The translations under genes were made by a program, and so were the position numbers. From Porphyra umbilicalis (lineage: Eukaryota > Rhodophyta > Bangiophyceae > Bangiales > Bangiaceae), in NCBI GenBank assembly GCA_002049455.2, contig KV919243.1, forward strand, positions 1 to 41,453: a DNA stretch of 41,453 bases, given 5' to 3'. Each line of letters begins with the position of its first letter. Positions within the stretch are counted from its first letter, which is position 1. The notes beneath the pieces were generated by a model, which did no database searches, was not told the origin of the DNA, and saw only the letters and a list, made by a program, of their open reading frames with translations. Positions 29,301-39,914 of the stretch are shown here, piece by piece.

Positions 29301-29872
29301 ATTGGGACGCGGCGCGCCTGGGTGGGGTGGAGGGGGGGACCGATGTTTGCTTTTCTTTTTTTTTTGCCCGCGTTGCGGCGGCAGGCGGCGGTGGGTTGGC
29401 GCGCTGGCGGTGGCGCCGCGCGGGGCTCCCGCCAAGCTCCGCGCGGGCGGGCTCACGCGCGCGGACTGCCATGTACGCGCGCGGCGTCGCCGCTCTCTGG
29501 TCGTCTCCATCGCGCTCTTGGCGGGGCACACGCCCACACGGGTCGGTGGTGGACGCGGTGGCGGCGACCGGCCGGCCGTTGGCCGGCTCGGATGCGGCGT
29601 CCCCGACGCTGTGCACGGTTCTCTTCCGGTCACGAGTTTATTGCTGACGACGACGCATCGCCTTGGTCCGCCGCTGCGGTTCGGCGGGCAACGCCAAGCA
29701 CAGTGCAACGCAGGCACGCGCCCAATTTACAAGCTGTACATCCCGCGCGCCCAATGCAAACAGAGCAAGACGCTCCAACATCCGCGGACGCATCCTTCCC
29801 CCCCTCCCCCCCCCCCACAAACCAACGACCCGACCCGCGGAAATAGCAGCCGACGGGGCGCCCACCCGCGCC
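29301..29872. other. Convergent intergenic region
   Basis: It lies between the 3' ends of the GNAT gene (plus) and the eight-helix protein gene (minus). It contains a T-rich run (29,348-29,366) that may serve 3'-end formation for the plus-strand gene. Open frames are present on both strands but carry no motif. Confidence 0.35.
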
Positions 29873-30916
29873 CTACGCGGCCGCCACCCGCTCCCGACGC
29901 CACAGCGTGGCAAAGTAAGGGGCAATGACCACCGCCACGACGACGAGGCCATTGTGCAGCGGCCCCGCCGCCGCGGCGCGCCCCATCCCAATGCCACCCA
30001 CCTGCACAAACGCAAAGTTGAGATACATGGCAAGGTAAACGGGCAGCGTCATGGCCACAAACAGCGGCTGCAGGCGGTGCGCCGCAGCGGTCGCCACCCC
30101 GAGCGCCCCGTGCGCGGTCATGAGGAGCCCCGTGAAGAGCGTCAGCACCGGGTACACGCCCACGTGCGGCGGCGCCGCGTAAAAGGCGGGAAACGTCGAC
30201 CGCGCGGTGACTTGCGATACGAGCACCACGCCCGCCACGACCGTGGAGAGGCCGCCGAGAAGCATGTTGACCGCCCACCCGCCCGCCCGCAGGCGGTTGT
30301 TGCCCGCGGCGGCCGACGCGTAGCCCGCAGGCCGCCCCTCGACTTGCTGCTGGTAGGCGAGGAGGCGGAGGCCCATGACAAACTGGCCGCCCTGCAGGGC
30401 GAGGCAAAACGACACAGAGGTGAGGATGCCCATCGTCAGCAGCAGCCGGCTGCTGCCGACGCTCATGCCCGGCAAAAGGGGCTCCACCAAATCCCGCGCC
30501 CGCACCGCCGGCTCGAGAAACACGTACACGATAAACACGTAAAAGGAGAGGACGGTTTGAAAGACGAGGAAGCAGGCGGTCACCGCCACGCGGTGGAGGC
30601 GAAAGACCAGGCCGGCGACGCCGACGAGCAGCCCCGCCACCCCAAACGCCGCCTCAAAGAGGCCCCCGACAAACAGCACGGCGGGCGCCAAGCCCGGCCC
30701 GCCAGGCGTCAAGTCCCGCGCGGGGTCACTCGCGATGAAGCGGATGGTACCTTCGCCGAGCGTCAGCACCGACCACAGCGCCAGCAGCGCGGCGGCTTCG
30801 GTGCGCTCCGCGGTGGCGGAGGCGGGGGGGACGATTTTGGGGGTGGAGGGGGAAGGCCCGAGCTCCTCGTCTTCCGACGTCGACGCGCGGTACGCAACGT
30901 CCGCTTCCATGGCCAT
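29873..30916 (-). CDS. Multi-pass membrane protein, about eight helices
   Basis: A single uninterrupted frame of 347 residues: ATG at 30916 (MAMEADVAYRAS), TAG at 29873. After an acidic, Ser-rich N-terminus (about 40 residues) come about eight hydrophobic segments. They include LLALWSVLTLGEGTIRFIA, LFVGGLFEAAFGVAGLLVG, ACFLVFQTVLSFYVFIVYVF, LLLTMGILTSVSFCLALQGG, MLLGGLSTVVAGVVLVSQV, VLTLFTGLLMTAHGALGVA, FVAMTLPVYLAMYLNFAFV and LVVVAVVIAPYFATLW. It ends in a basic tail (RRERVAAA). No signal peptide and no recognised family. Few charged residues lie inside the helices, so I infer no transport mechanism. It converges on the GNAT gene. Some upstream frame is open, but the MAMEAD start follows a clear GC-rich leader. 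Confidence 0.75.
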   Translation of the reverse strand: MAMEADVAYRASTSEDEELGPSPSTPKIVPPASATAERTEAAALLALWSVLTLGEGTIRFIASDPARDLTPGGPGLAPAVLFVGGLFEAAFGVAGLLVGVAGLVFRLHRVAVTACFLVFQTVLSFYVFIVYVFLEPAVRARDLVEPLLPGMSVGSSRLLLTMGILTSVSFCLALQGGQFVMGLRLLAYQQQVEGRPAGYASAAAGNNRLRAGGWAVNMLLGGLSTVVAGVVLVSQVTARSTFPAFYAAPPHVGVYPVLTLFTGLLMTAHGALGVATAAAHRLQPLFVAMTLPVYLAMYLNFAFVQVGGIGMGRAAAAGPLHNGLVVVAVVIAPYFATLWRRERVAAA

Positions 30917-33900
30917 GGCGGCGGTGCCGGTGGGGAGGGGGGGGGGGGCGGGCGCGTGCGCGCGTAGGGCACCGCGGCGCGTGCACAGCGCGGCGGGGGG
31001 GGCGCGTTGGACGTCCGGGGGGGCGGCGGAGGGACGAGCGCGACGTCGGATAGTGAGCGCTGTGATGGTCGGGGCGTGGGTGGCGGGTGGCAAGCCAGCG
31101 CAAGCCAAGGCAGAGAAACGTCCGGCCTCTTGTACTGGCAAGGCGGCACCCGAGACCCCACCACCCGCCCGCAGTCCCCGCACCGCGCGCCCGTTGAGGG
31201 CGGGGCCTGAGCGGGGGGAATTCTCCACTGCACCCACGCGGCCCGCCGCGCCCCGCGTCCGACGTGTCGGCGCCGCAGCGGTGCGACCTGGCCGCCGTCC
31301 GAGCCGCTCACCGCCGACGCGAGTCGGCGCAGCCACTCGCCCGCCGGTGCGTCCTCTTTGACTCGATGGGCAATAGCGGCCACCCGTCCCTGCCGAGGCA
31401 CCCCAAGCCCTCGGGTTGCCAACGCCAGGGGTGGGAAGGGGAGGGGGGAGGTCACCAAAGCGCCGCGCCCAGGGGGCGCAACGGCCGACCACCCTGATGG
31501 GCCACAGCGGCGGCCCATCAGTGTGGTTTCTCCTTGCGCCGCGCGAGGGAGGCGTCTCTGACAGCCTTCACCCGGTTCGAACCGGCAGCGGGCCTCGCGG
31601 CGGCAGCAGCGGCGCGGGCGCCCGCTGCCGCCACGACGGTGGCGGCGCCGCAGCGGCAGCATGTCGAGGCGGGGACGCCCCACCCCAGTGAGGGGGGGGG
31701 GAGACCGCACCGGTCGGTGGTGGTGGTGGTGGTGGAGAGGCGGGAGGAAGGTCGGACAGGATCACGCGGGCGCGTGCCACGAGTGCGCACGCCGGGCGTG
31801 GCGGCCCGAGACGGGGGCCGCCGCGCCGTGGCGCGGCCGCCCGCGCCGCCCACGCACGGCGGCAATGCGCGCAGCGCGCCGGCGATTGCCACGGTCACGG
31901 GATCCCGTGTCCCTTCGGATCACGCGCCGGCCAAAACGGCAGAGGCGTGCGACACGATCGCTGTGGCGTCCAGATGGGTGCCACGTATTCCGCAGCGGCG
32001 CGGTCGCCGCGCCCCCGCGGGTGCCCCTGACGGAGCCCCGTCAGGCGCGCGCCCCCGCGGGAGGGGCGCGCGCGCCACGGCGCGCCCGACCGCCCTCGCC
32101 GAGCGCACCGTGGCGCCACGCAGATCCGCCCCGGGCGCCGACGCCTCGACGATCGGGCGCGGTCGGCGAGGCGCGCGGATTTCTCCGCGCCGTCCGTGGC
32201 GCCGTCGGCGACCCGCCCGGTGCGGTCGGGGTGCCGCCGCCCGCGGCCGTGGCCCCGGCGCCACGCAATGCACGGGCGGCGGGCGTCGCCACCCCACCGG
32301 CGGCCGCGGCCCCCGCCGGCCGCGTCGGCGCCCAAGCGCCGTGGCCCCACCGCCCCGTCGCCAATGTGGCTGCGACGACCGGTCGGGGCCCGCCGCCGCC
32401 GCCGCCGCCGTCGCCGCTGGCAAAACGCGGGTTGGATTCCCCCATGGATGCGCGGTGGCGGCGGTGGAGGCGTGCCCACCTCTCGCAGTGAAGCCCAGCT
32501 CGTCCAGTCGCAGCGCAGTCGGCTGGGCATGGGAGCGCCGTCCGACCCGACGATCGCGGCGACGGCGGCACACGGCGGTGTCTTGGGCGCACCGCGGTGC
32601 GGTGGGGCGGTCACTTTGGCGCCGCCAGTGTTGCGCAGGGACCACCGCGCGGCGCGAGTAGGCGACAGAGTCCTTCTCACATCAGAAGCACACTGCTGCT
32701 ATTGCGCTGTGAGCCACAAGCGCCCTTTTCGTGAAGACTACTCAACGGCTGAGCGGGTCGCGCCCGCGGTCGGCGAACCGGCGACGGGGGAGAAATCAGC
32801 TTTGCGACACAGGCAGCCCGTAGCAGCCCGCCAAATGGTCCAGTTCTGCCACGCTATCGCGGCGACGGGCCACCGCGCCCACGTAAATGGCATGTAGACA
32901 TGCCTGGGCGGGCCGTCGCCGCCCTGCGGGCACGCCCTCAAATTTTCATGAGCGCCAGCAGCCCACACAGGAGCCAGCCCACAGAGGGACCCCGTGAGCA
33001 CCGCCCCAGACGCAGACGCGCGGCACTCTGAAGTCGCGGGCATCGCATGGGCGAGTGAGCAGGCAGATTGGCAGCGGTTGTTTCCTGCTCTCGACGTTGG
33101 CAACCGCTGCGGCCGCTCTGGCGGCGGCGGCCACCGCCCCCGCCGCGAGTGGCATACCGTTTTTTTTTTCTCGGCGGCCGTGCTCGACGCGTACACGGCC
33201 GCGGCACAGGGGGGTGGTGGTGGCGGCAACCGGGGGCACCCCGCGTTGTGGCGGCGGGGTGACCGTGCGGCGGCCGCGGCACACGGGTAGGCCGCGCCCC
33301 GTCTGGAATTCAGACGACCGGTGCTTGACACAGACACGCTGCGCGCGGCACCGACAACTCGCGCGCCCGACGCGGCGCGCAACTGCGGGCAAGTCCGACG
33401 CGGCCGCGCCCGTGCCGCCGCGCGGGCGGCGGCGGCGCCCGCGGCTCGTCTCCCCCGCCGTGCGTCCCCCCCCCCAACACGCCACGGACGGCACGCCCGC
33501 CCCGCGCTGACCGTCGTCTGCCATCGGCGGCGGCGGGGCGGCGGCGGCGGCCTTCCCCGCCGGCGGGTGCACCCCCACCTGCCGACCGGCGGGCGCCCCG
33601 CGGGGCGCGGTGCCACGCTGGCTGGCGCGCGGCGCCCGCCGGCGCGCCGGCAACGGCCACGCGGCGGTGCGCGCGGGGGCGGCGGCGGCGGCAGCGGCCG
33701 CCGCGCGCCGCGCGCCGCGCGCCGCCGTTGGCGGGGCGGGAGGCGGGTGGCCCCACCGCGCCCGTTGCTCCGTGTCGCTCCCGCGCCGGCGCGCCCGCGT
33801 CCCTGTGACGTGGAGGGGGTGCCGACGCACACAGAGGGGGGGGCGGCGGCGGCACCGCGCGGTGACGGGGGCGGAGGGGGGGGGGAGGGGGGGGGGGGGA

Positions 33901-34438
33901 TGGCCGCCGCGGCCGGTGCAAGGCGACGCGCGGCGGCCGCAAGGCGACGCGCGGCAGGAGGGAGTCACCAGCGGCCGCGTGGCGGCGGGTAGAGCCGCCG
34001 CCGACGGGCGGCGCCGGCGGCGCGGGCGGCGCCGGCGGCGCGAGCGGCGCGGGCGGCGCGGGCGGCGCGGGCGGCGCGGGCGGCGCGGCGCGGCGCGGCG
34101 GCGTGCCAGCCATGGCTCATCCCCCCACCGCCGCGGGGGCGGTGGCCACCGCCCCCCGTGGTGAGGGGATGGGCCGGGGGTGGCGGGGGGTGCCCCGCCG
34201 CGCGGGCGGCCTGATAAGAAGCGGTCGCAGGTGGGCGGGATGGCAGTCAGCGTGTGCTCAAGCCGCATAGCGTCTGCGTCATCGTTTCTTGGCGGCACCG
34301 TTTGCTCTCCTTCCTGACAAAGCCGTCGGTCCGACGGCCTCCACTCCTTCCACCTCCCCCCGGCGCACGACGACTGCTGGCGCCGCGTGACGCTCGGTCG
34401 CCGCGCCCCCCCCAGCCCAACCCCAAGCCACCCCCGCC
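30917..34438. other. GC-rich region, no gene supported
   Basis: This 3.5 kb holds several long open frames on both strands: plus 31534-32661 (375 codons), minus 32680-31895, minus 33832-32738, minus 34298-32946 and plus 33321-33992. They overlap each other in every frame and give Arg-, Pro- and Ala-rich products with no domain, so composition explains them. Exons of a low-complexity gene cannot be excluded. Around 32,640-32,760 and 32,880-33,110 GC falls, which may mark promoter or terminator regions. At 31,721-31,736 there is a short GGT repeat. Confidence 0.4.
34010..34097. repeat. 9-bp GC-only tandem repeat (GCGGGCGGC), about 9 copies
   Basis: Units of GGCGGCGCG / GCGGGCGGC run head to tail with two changed copies (GCGCCGGCG, GCGAGCGGC). 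On the minus strand they read as Pro-Pro-Ala (PAPPAPPAP). A compositional minisatellite. Confidence 0.8.
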
Positions 34439-36714
34439 ATGGCGCCCGCCCGCCGCTCGCCGCGCGCGGCGGCGGCGGTACTGCTGGCGGCGGCGGTCGC
34501 CGCCGCCGTTGCGGCCGCCCCCCACCGGGCGGCGGCGGACACGTGGAACAGCGCCGCCGAGACGGCCTTTGACCCGTGGCGCCACCACCCCGCCCTCGTC
34601 GCGGAGCCGTCCATCCGCCCCGTGCTCCTCCGCTGGTACGAGGTGAAACTCAAGGACGACGACCGGCGGCGCCCGTTTACGGGCCACACGCGGTACCTCC
34701 CCCGCGGCGCCAAGGCGTTTATGACCGACGGGTACCCGTGGGCGCCGCTCCCAGAGGCGCGCGAGCGGGACAAGCTCGTCGGGTGGGACCTCCTCAAACT
34801 GCCGGGGCACGGCGCAGAGGTGGACGATTGGCTGACGCTCCACCTCAACCGCGACGCGACGCTGTGCGTGGCGCTGCGGTACAACACGGGGGCGGACGTG
34901 GCGGTGCGGGGCTACACGGCGGCGGGCATTGCGGCGGTGGCCGACGGGGACCGGCGGGTGGCCGAGGGGATGGAACTCCCCGGCCACGCGGGCTTGTGGT
35001 GCAAGCCCGCCCGCGGCGGCCGCGTGCGCCTCCCCCGCGGCCCATCCATGGGCATCACGGGCGGCAAGGCGGGCTCCTACGCGTACGACGTGTACTTGGG
35101 GGAGGCCGACGGGGCGGGGTCGGCCGCGCCGGCGCCGCCGGCGGCCCTGGGGGGGGAACCCGTCTACGCCAACGCGCGGTGCCCGCGAGCGCTGCACGAC
35201 TTGTGGACGACGCCCAATGTGGACGACGCGGATGCGGATACGGCGGGCAAGACGTGGCTGACGTGGCACCCGCAGGTCGTACGTGTGTGTGGAAGGGGGG
35301 GGGAAGCGGGCCGCGGGGGGTCTCTCGGGTTGCTTTGGCGACGCTGGCGGTACACGGGGGGTGCGAGCGCACGGGCTGTTGTGTTCAGTGGGGTGGGGGG
35401 TTGTTGTTGACGTGCCACTGTGATGCGCTCTTGACCGTTGGTGCTTGCGCCGTGCCCCTGCGTCGCGCCTTTCGTTTGCATGCTGCTGCTCTTTCCCTCC
35501 CCTTCTCTGGCGCGTTGCGCAGGATCCGGTCTACTGGTGGTACGTGACGGGTGCTCTGCGTGCTTGGGTGTGCCACGCGCCTGTTTTGTGCCGGGCCCAC
35601 GTCTGGATATCGGCGTTTTGTCTGCTGATACTGACTGTTCCTGCGCGCCCCTGCCGCTTCCTGCCTAATCCTGGTCCATTTACCTCCTGCTCCACCACCC
35701 CCTGTCTCTCGCCGCAGCTACTATGGCCATGAGCACGGCACGGCGCCGCAGTTTATGCTCCCTTGGGCGCCCCGCTTGGACTACACGGCGTGGAAGAACA
35801 AGCGGCAAGACGAGAGCCACCCCGCCTTCAAAGGCTACGGCATGGTTGCCAACGACGGCACGGCCTACTACATCACCGTGCACATGAGCACGTCGGAGAT
35901 GCTCCGCGTGCGCCAGCGCTTCCACTCGGTCACGCTCGCCGCGGTTGCCAATGGGGAGATTGTGGCCGACCTGAGCATCAAGGGGGACTTTGGGCCGACG
36001 TTTGCGCTGCCGGCCGACTTTCGCCGCGAGTTTCGACAGCTCCCCGTCGGCGGCGACTCCCAAGAGGCCCTCCTCGACGCGTTCAACGCCGTGCGCAAGG
36101 ACCGCCCGCGGATGAGCAAGCGCCTAAACGTCTTCTCTGGGGACTATAACAACACGGACATGGAGGTGGACCGGGAAGACCTCCCCCGTGGGCGCTACGA
36201 GGAGTGGTCTGGGGGCCTCTCCCTGTGCTCCACCAGCGAGCGCCGCCGCGGCCTCATTGTCGACGTCAAGGACCCCATCTCGGCGTGCCCGACGCGCGCG
36301 TGCCCCGAAGCAGGGGGCCTCACCCCGCTCGCGCCGGTCGTCGACCGCGCGCAGGACGTGCCCCACGCCAACCGGGGGGTGCACCGAGACATCCGCTTTG
36401 ACGACGTGCGCATCGGCCGCCACCTGTGCGCCGTCGACGGCCTCAACGACACCGCCGGCGACGTGTTTTACACCAACCCGTACGGCACCGAGCTGGCCGC
36501 CGGGCCGGGGCCCGACGCGGTGCGGCAGGTGCTCCGCGTCGGGTGGGCGGGCGGCTTGAACGGCAAATTCTCCACGTTTGAGGATTGGTTCCGCATGCTG
36601 CAGTACGTGGGGGAGGACCTGCGGGGGGGGGGGGGCGCGAGATTGAGGGCGGCCTCACCCGCTTCAACTGAGGGGCAAGGGGGGCGGAGCGGGGGAGGGG
36701 GGAGGGTGGCGTAG
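34439..36714 (+). CDS. Secreted protein of unknown family, three exons
   Basis: ATG 34439; exons 34439-35278, 35523-35539 and 35718-36714, giving 617 residues. The joined lengths keep the frame. A signal peptide is clear (AAVLLAAAVAAAVAAAPHRA, cleavage near residue 28-34). The most striking motif spans the splice sites: CPRALHDLW, then TWHPQVDPVYWCYYGHEHGT, rich in His, Trp and aromatic residues and likely a conserved core. Later parts include YYITVHMSTSEM, LNVFSGDYNNTDMEVDREDL and FSTFEDWFRMLQYVGEDL. I vaguely recall a similar ...WHP...C.FGHEHG motif in bacterial secreted proteins of unknown function, but cannot verify it. The tail after residue 583 crosses G14; a one- or two-base change there would give EIEGGLTRFN and stop at TGA 36,670. 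Confidence 0.7.
35279..35522 (+). other. Intron 1 of the secreted-protein gene
   Basis: GTACGTGTGT at the 5' end, TTGCGCAG at the 3' end, 244 bp. An alternative donor GTCGTACG at 35276 would drop one Val and keep frame. I prefer 35279 because intron 2 has the same GTACGT donor. Confidence 0.7.
35523..35539 (+). other. 17-nt micro-exon
   Basis: It encodes DPVYW plus two bases of Cys, between an AG acceptor and a GTACGT donor. With it the product reads WHPQVDPVYWCYYGHEHG without a break. Skipping it would shift the frame. Confidence 0.65.
35540..35717 (+). other. Intron 2 of the secreted-protein gene
   Basis: GTACGTGACG at the 5' end, CTCTCGCCGCAG at the 3' end, preceded by a pyrimidine-rich tract, 178 bp. 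Confidence 0.7.
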
Positions 36715-37719
36715 GGGTGGGGGGGGTGGGGGGGGGAGGGGGGGAAGGGGGCTGCGGCGGCAGGCAACACACGGGGAACAAAACGGGGCCATCCCAGATT
36801 TTCGACCGGTTTGGTCGCGCCCTCGGGCGTCGCACGCGTGGGTGCCGTTGCCGGGGACGGCGGCTCCGACTGACACGCCCGCCGTCGGGGCGCCGCCTCG
36901 CCGCCCAAATCGTGACGCGGCCGTGGGAGCGCGCGGCGGGGGGACCGAGGGGGCCGGGCCGTCGCCGTTGCCCGTGCGCGCCCCACCCCCCCCGCATGGC
37001 GCGGACTCGAGGAGGGCGCCGGGGAGGGCCACTGCGTCGACCCCTGCGACGCTGACACTGGGCGGCGAGGCGGCGGTCGGGGTCCGCGGCGATGTCGGTC
37101 GCTGACGGCACCAGCCGCCCCGCTTCCCCGCTCAGCCGTCCATGGCATGTGTCCAGAGGAGCTGGGAACGTCCCCTCCGCGGTACTTGCCGAAAGGAAGG
37201 GCCCGCGGTTGTCTGACACTGGGGCGCAGTCGTTGCCGCCACCGCGACTCTCCGCCGCCTCCCGCGCAAAGCGCACAACGTCCGGTTGAGCGGGGAGGGC
37301 GTCTGACTGACGCATGCGAGCCAACCAGAGTGGCCGTCCAGGATGGAGGTGCCCCCACTCCGTGTCAGTGCGCCTGCCCCCCTTGGGTGGCTCACGTCTC
37401 TGAGGGGCTCCACCTCGACCCCAGCAGACCGCTCGTCGCTCGGCTGCCGCCCGTTGCTGCCCTGGAGCACCCGATTCTTGAGCTTGTCGGGTGCGCGCCA
37501 CGTCCAGCCACATCAACGGGTGACCCACTGTTGCCTTGCCGCTCGCACCTGTCGGCGCAGCAGCAGCGATGCCGGTGGCCTATATCTTTCCGCCTCCACT
37601 TGGCGGCGGCGGTCACCCTCAACGGACGCGGAGGGACCCCTCCCGCCTTCCTGGCTGCCCGCGTCCGTATCTACCACATCCAGGCCGTCCCCAGTGCTCG
37701 CCCGGTCGCTGTTGCCGCC
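36715..37719. other. Intergenic region upstream of the hog gene
   Basis: Long overlapping frames on both strands (minus 37528-36443; the hog frame itself is open upstream to 37147), without motifs. G runs lie at 36,716-36,752. Some of this is probably the promoter and 5' leader of the hog gene; TATATC is at 37581-37586. Confidence 0.35.
37581..37586 (+). promoter_or_regulatory. TATA-like element
   Basis: TATATC lies 134 bases upstream of the hog gene ATG (37720), an isolated AT-rich hexamer in GC-rich sequence. Confidence 0.25.
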
Positions 37720-39477
37720 ATGGCCTCCTCACGTGGAGGCGGGCCCGCCCGCCACGTCTTCCCCCTGCTGACGTCCCCCGTGGCGGCGCTGGCCGCCGTT
37801 ACCGCCGTCTGCCTAGCCGCCGTCGCCTCCGCCCAGGAGTCGCCGGCAGCGCCGCGCCCCCCCCAAACCGTCGCTGCCGCCGCCGCCGCCACCTACACCC
37901 AATGGGTCGGTTACCCCGCCCCCTGCCCGACGTCCATCGGCCTCCTCGACCGGGCCGCCCCCGCCCTGTGTGGCGGCGGCAGTGGCACGCCCGTGACGGG
38001 GCTCCCTCCCCGTGTACGGATGCTGCCCTTCTCCGCCATCACTTTTGACGGCAAGCCGTGCGTGCCGTGCGACGAGCCCGACAGCGGCGACGGCATCCTC
38101 CTCTTTTACCCGTCCACGCTCTTCCGCGCCGCCGACGTGGCGGCGGTCGGCCTCGGGCCGGTTGCCGCCGCCGCCGCTGCCGACAAGGAGCTCCTCGGGC
38201 GGCTAATGAACCAGTGGGCGCTGTCGACGGCGTCAAAAAACGCGATCGTGGCGGGCAACGCGGTGCCCGGGGAGCCCCTCATGGGCTGGGTGCGCGGCGG
38301 CTCCACTTGCCCGGGGCTGGGGGGCCTCCCCGACGGCGCCGACGCGGCGGCGCTGCTGCCCGCCGACAGCCTGCTCGTGTGGTCCACCCTGCCCCTCGGC
38401 TCGTACATTGCGCACCCGACGGAAGAGTCGCTCGGCGTGGCGACGCTGTGGGCGGGCGCGCGGGGCGTCAGCGGCGACGGGGCGCCGCCGCCGGGCCCGT
38501 TTTGCCAGTGGACGACGACCGGCGACAAGATTGGGGAGGTGTACGAGGGGCTCGCCGTCGTCGGGTCCGATGGGGTCATGTTTGGGCCGTCGGGGGAGAC
38601 CTTCCTCGGCACCCCCTTCCGCGGCGTCACCGCGCCGTTTGACATCAAGGCCGGGCCGGGGAGTGGGGTGACCACGCCGACGCCGACGGCGGCGCCAACT
38701 GCTCGGCCGACGGCGGCGCCGACGGCGACCGTCGACGGGGACGACGACGACGATGAGGGCAATGACGGCAGCGGCGTCGTCGTGCCCGACGGCGTCAACG
38801 CAACGCCGACGCCGTCGCCCAGCCCGTCGGCGGCGGCCGACTGCTTCCCAGGCGACTCGACGGTGCGGACGCGCGACGGGCGGGCGGTGCGCCTCGACGC
38901 CCTGCCCGTCGGGGCCGAGGTGGCGACGGGCCCGGCCGCGTGGGGGCGCGTCTACCTCTTTTCCCACGCCGACGCGGACGCGGTCACGGACTTTGTGGCG
39001 CTGACCACGGTCCCCGCGTCGGGCGCCGCCGACGGCGCGCGCTGCGCCAATACCACGGCGGTCGCGACGCTGCGCGTCAGCCGCGGGCACCTGCTGCCCG
39101 TCGTCCCCCGCGGCGCGCCCGCCACGGCCGCGCGCGGCCTCCTCCCCGCCGCCGCCATTGCGGTGGGCGACACACTCACCGGCGGCGACGGCGCCGCGCG
39201 CGCCGTCGTGGCCGTCGGCGTGGTCACGGCGCGGGGGCTCTACCACCCGCACACGGCCGCCGGGACGGTCGTCGTCGACGGCGTCGTGTGTAGTGACTTG
39301 ACGGTGGCGGTGCGGGCGGGGGTGGCGCGCCCGCTGCTCGCCGCCGTGCGCGTGGCGGCGGCGGTGGGGGGGGGGGGGGCTCTCCCGCGTGTTGGGGGGG
39401 GGTGTCCGTCGGTGCTGCGGCCGCTGCTGTCGTGGTTGTCCGTGGGGGGGGGGGGTGAGGGAGGTGGCGGGGGATGA
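37720..39477 (+). CDS. Secreted protein with C-terminal hog/Hint domain
   Basis: I chose ATG 37720 because it opens a signal peptide (MASSRGGG...LAAVTAVCLAAVASAQES, cleavage after ASA); the frame is open further upstream only by composition. Residues about 50-320 form a Cys-containing domain of unknown family (CPTSIGLL, KPCVPCDEPDSGDGILLFYP, FCQWTTTGDKIGEVYEGL). Residues 325-370 are a Thr/Pro/Ala and Asp-rich linker. From Cys375 the Hint fold begins: CFPGDSTVRTRDGR, LDALPVGAEV, RVSRGHLLPVV (His457) and GLYHPHTAAGTVVVDGVVCS. Hog domains cut themselves off at the first Cys, and in Hedgehog add a sterol. Whether this one does is unknown. The tail after about residue 540 is Gly-rich from G runs and unreliable. 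Confidence 0.8.
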   Translation: MASSRGGGPARHVFPLLTSPVAALAAVTAVCLAAVASAQESPAAPRPPQTVAAAAAATYTQWVGYPAPCPTSIGLLDRAAPALCGGGSGTPVTGLPPRVRMLPFSAITFDGKPCVPCDEPDSGDGILLFYPSTLFRAADVAAVGLGPVAAAAAADKELLGRLMNQWALSTASKNAIVAGNAVPGEPLMGWVRGGSTCPGLGGLPDGADAAALLPADSLLVWSTLPLGSYIAHPTEESLGVATLWAGARGVSGDGAPPPGPFCQWTTTGDKIGEVYEGLAVVGSDGVMFGPSGETFLGTPFRGVTAPFDIKAGPGSGVTTPTPTAAPTARPTAAPTATVDGDDDDDEGNDGSGVVVPDGVNATPTPSPSPSAAADCFPGDSTVRTRDGRAVRLDALPVGAEVATGPAAWGRVYLFSHADADAVTDFVALTTVPASGAADGARCANTTAVATLRVSRGHLLPVVPRGAPATAARGLLPAAAIAVGDTLTGGDGAARAVVAVGVVTARGLYHPHTAAGTVVVDGVVCSDLTVAVRAGVARPLLAAVRVAAAVGGGGALPRVGGGCPSVLRPLLSWLSVGGGGEGGGGG

Positions 39478-39914
39478 GGGGGGGAGGGGGGCGGGGGGCG
39501 GGGGGGGGTGGGGGGGGTTGGGGGGGGGGGGGGGGGGGGGGGGGGGGCTTGAAGGGCGCACCGTCGTGGGGTCGGCCGGCATCGCAGCGGTCGGGCGGTG
39601 CGGCAGGGCGGCGCGTCTTACCCAGAGAGGCAAAACTGACTGATGGATTGGCACAGTCGGGGCCCCGCTGCCCCGGGGCAGCGGCCGCCAAAAGGCACTC
39701 CCAGTGTGCCCGCGGTGCCAGAAAACTCGAGTGCGAGAGAAAGGTGCGGCCGCTGCACCCACCCTACACACGGCAACGACACGCAACCCTATGAATACCA
39801 CGGCGTAGAGGCAGGGCCTGCCGAGCCCTCTTTCCACTCTGACAGCCCCCTTGGCACAACCCCCCCCACCCCCCCACCCCCCCCCACCCCCCCCACGCGC
39901 GGTCGCGCGCCCCC
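39478..39914. other. Intergenic region with long G runs
   Basis: It lies between the hog gene (plus) and the Ala/Arg-rich gene (minus), which converge. It holds poly-G (39,481-39,547) and poly-C (39,859-39,893) stretches. No gene is seen. Confidence 0.4.
39520..39547. repeat. G28 homopolymer
   Basis: An uninterrupted run of 28 G within about 70 bases of almost pure G. It could form a G-quadruplex; length in the assembly is unreliable. Confidence 0.85.

Noticed and set aside
30917..34438. Large genes on both strands
   Set aside because: All overlapping frames are open because stop codons are scarce at this GC; products are Arg/Pro/Ala low complexity without domains.
39481..39547. Telomere or centromere repeat
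   Set aside because: Pure G runs without a telomeric unit; no TTAGGG-type array was found anywhere in the window.
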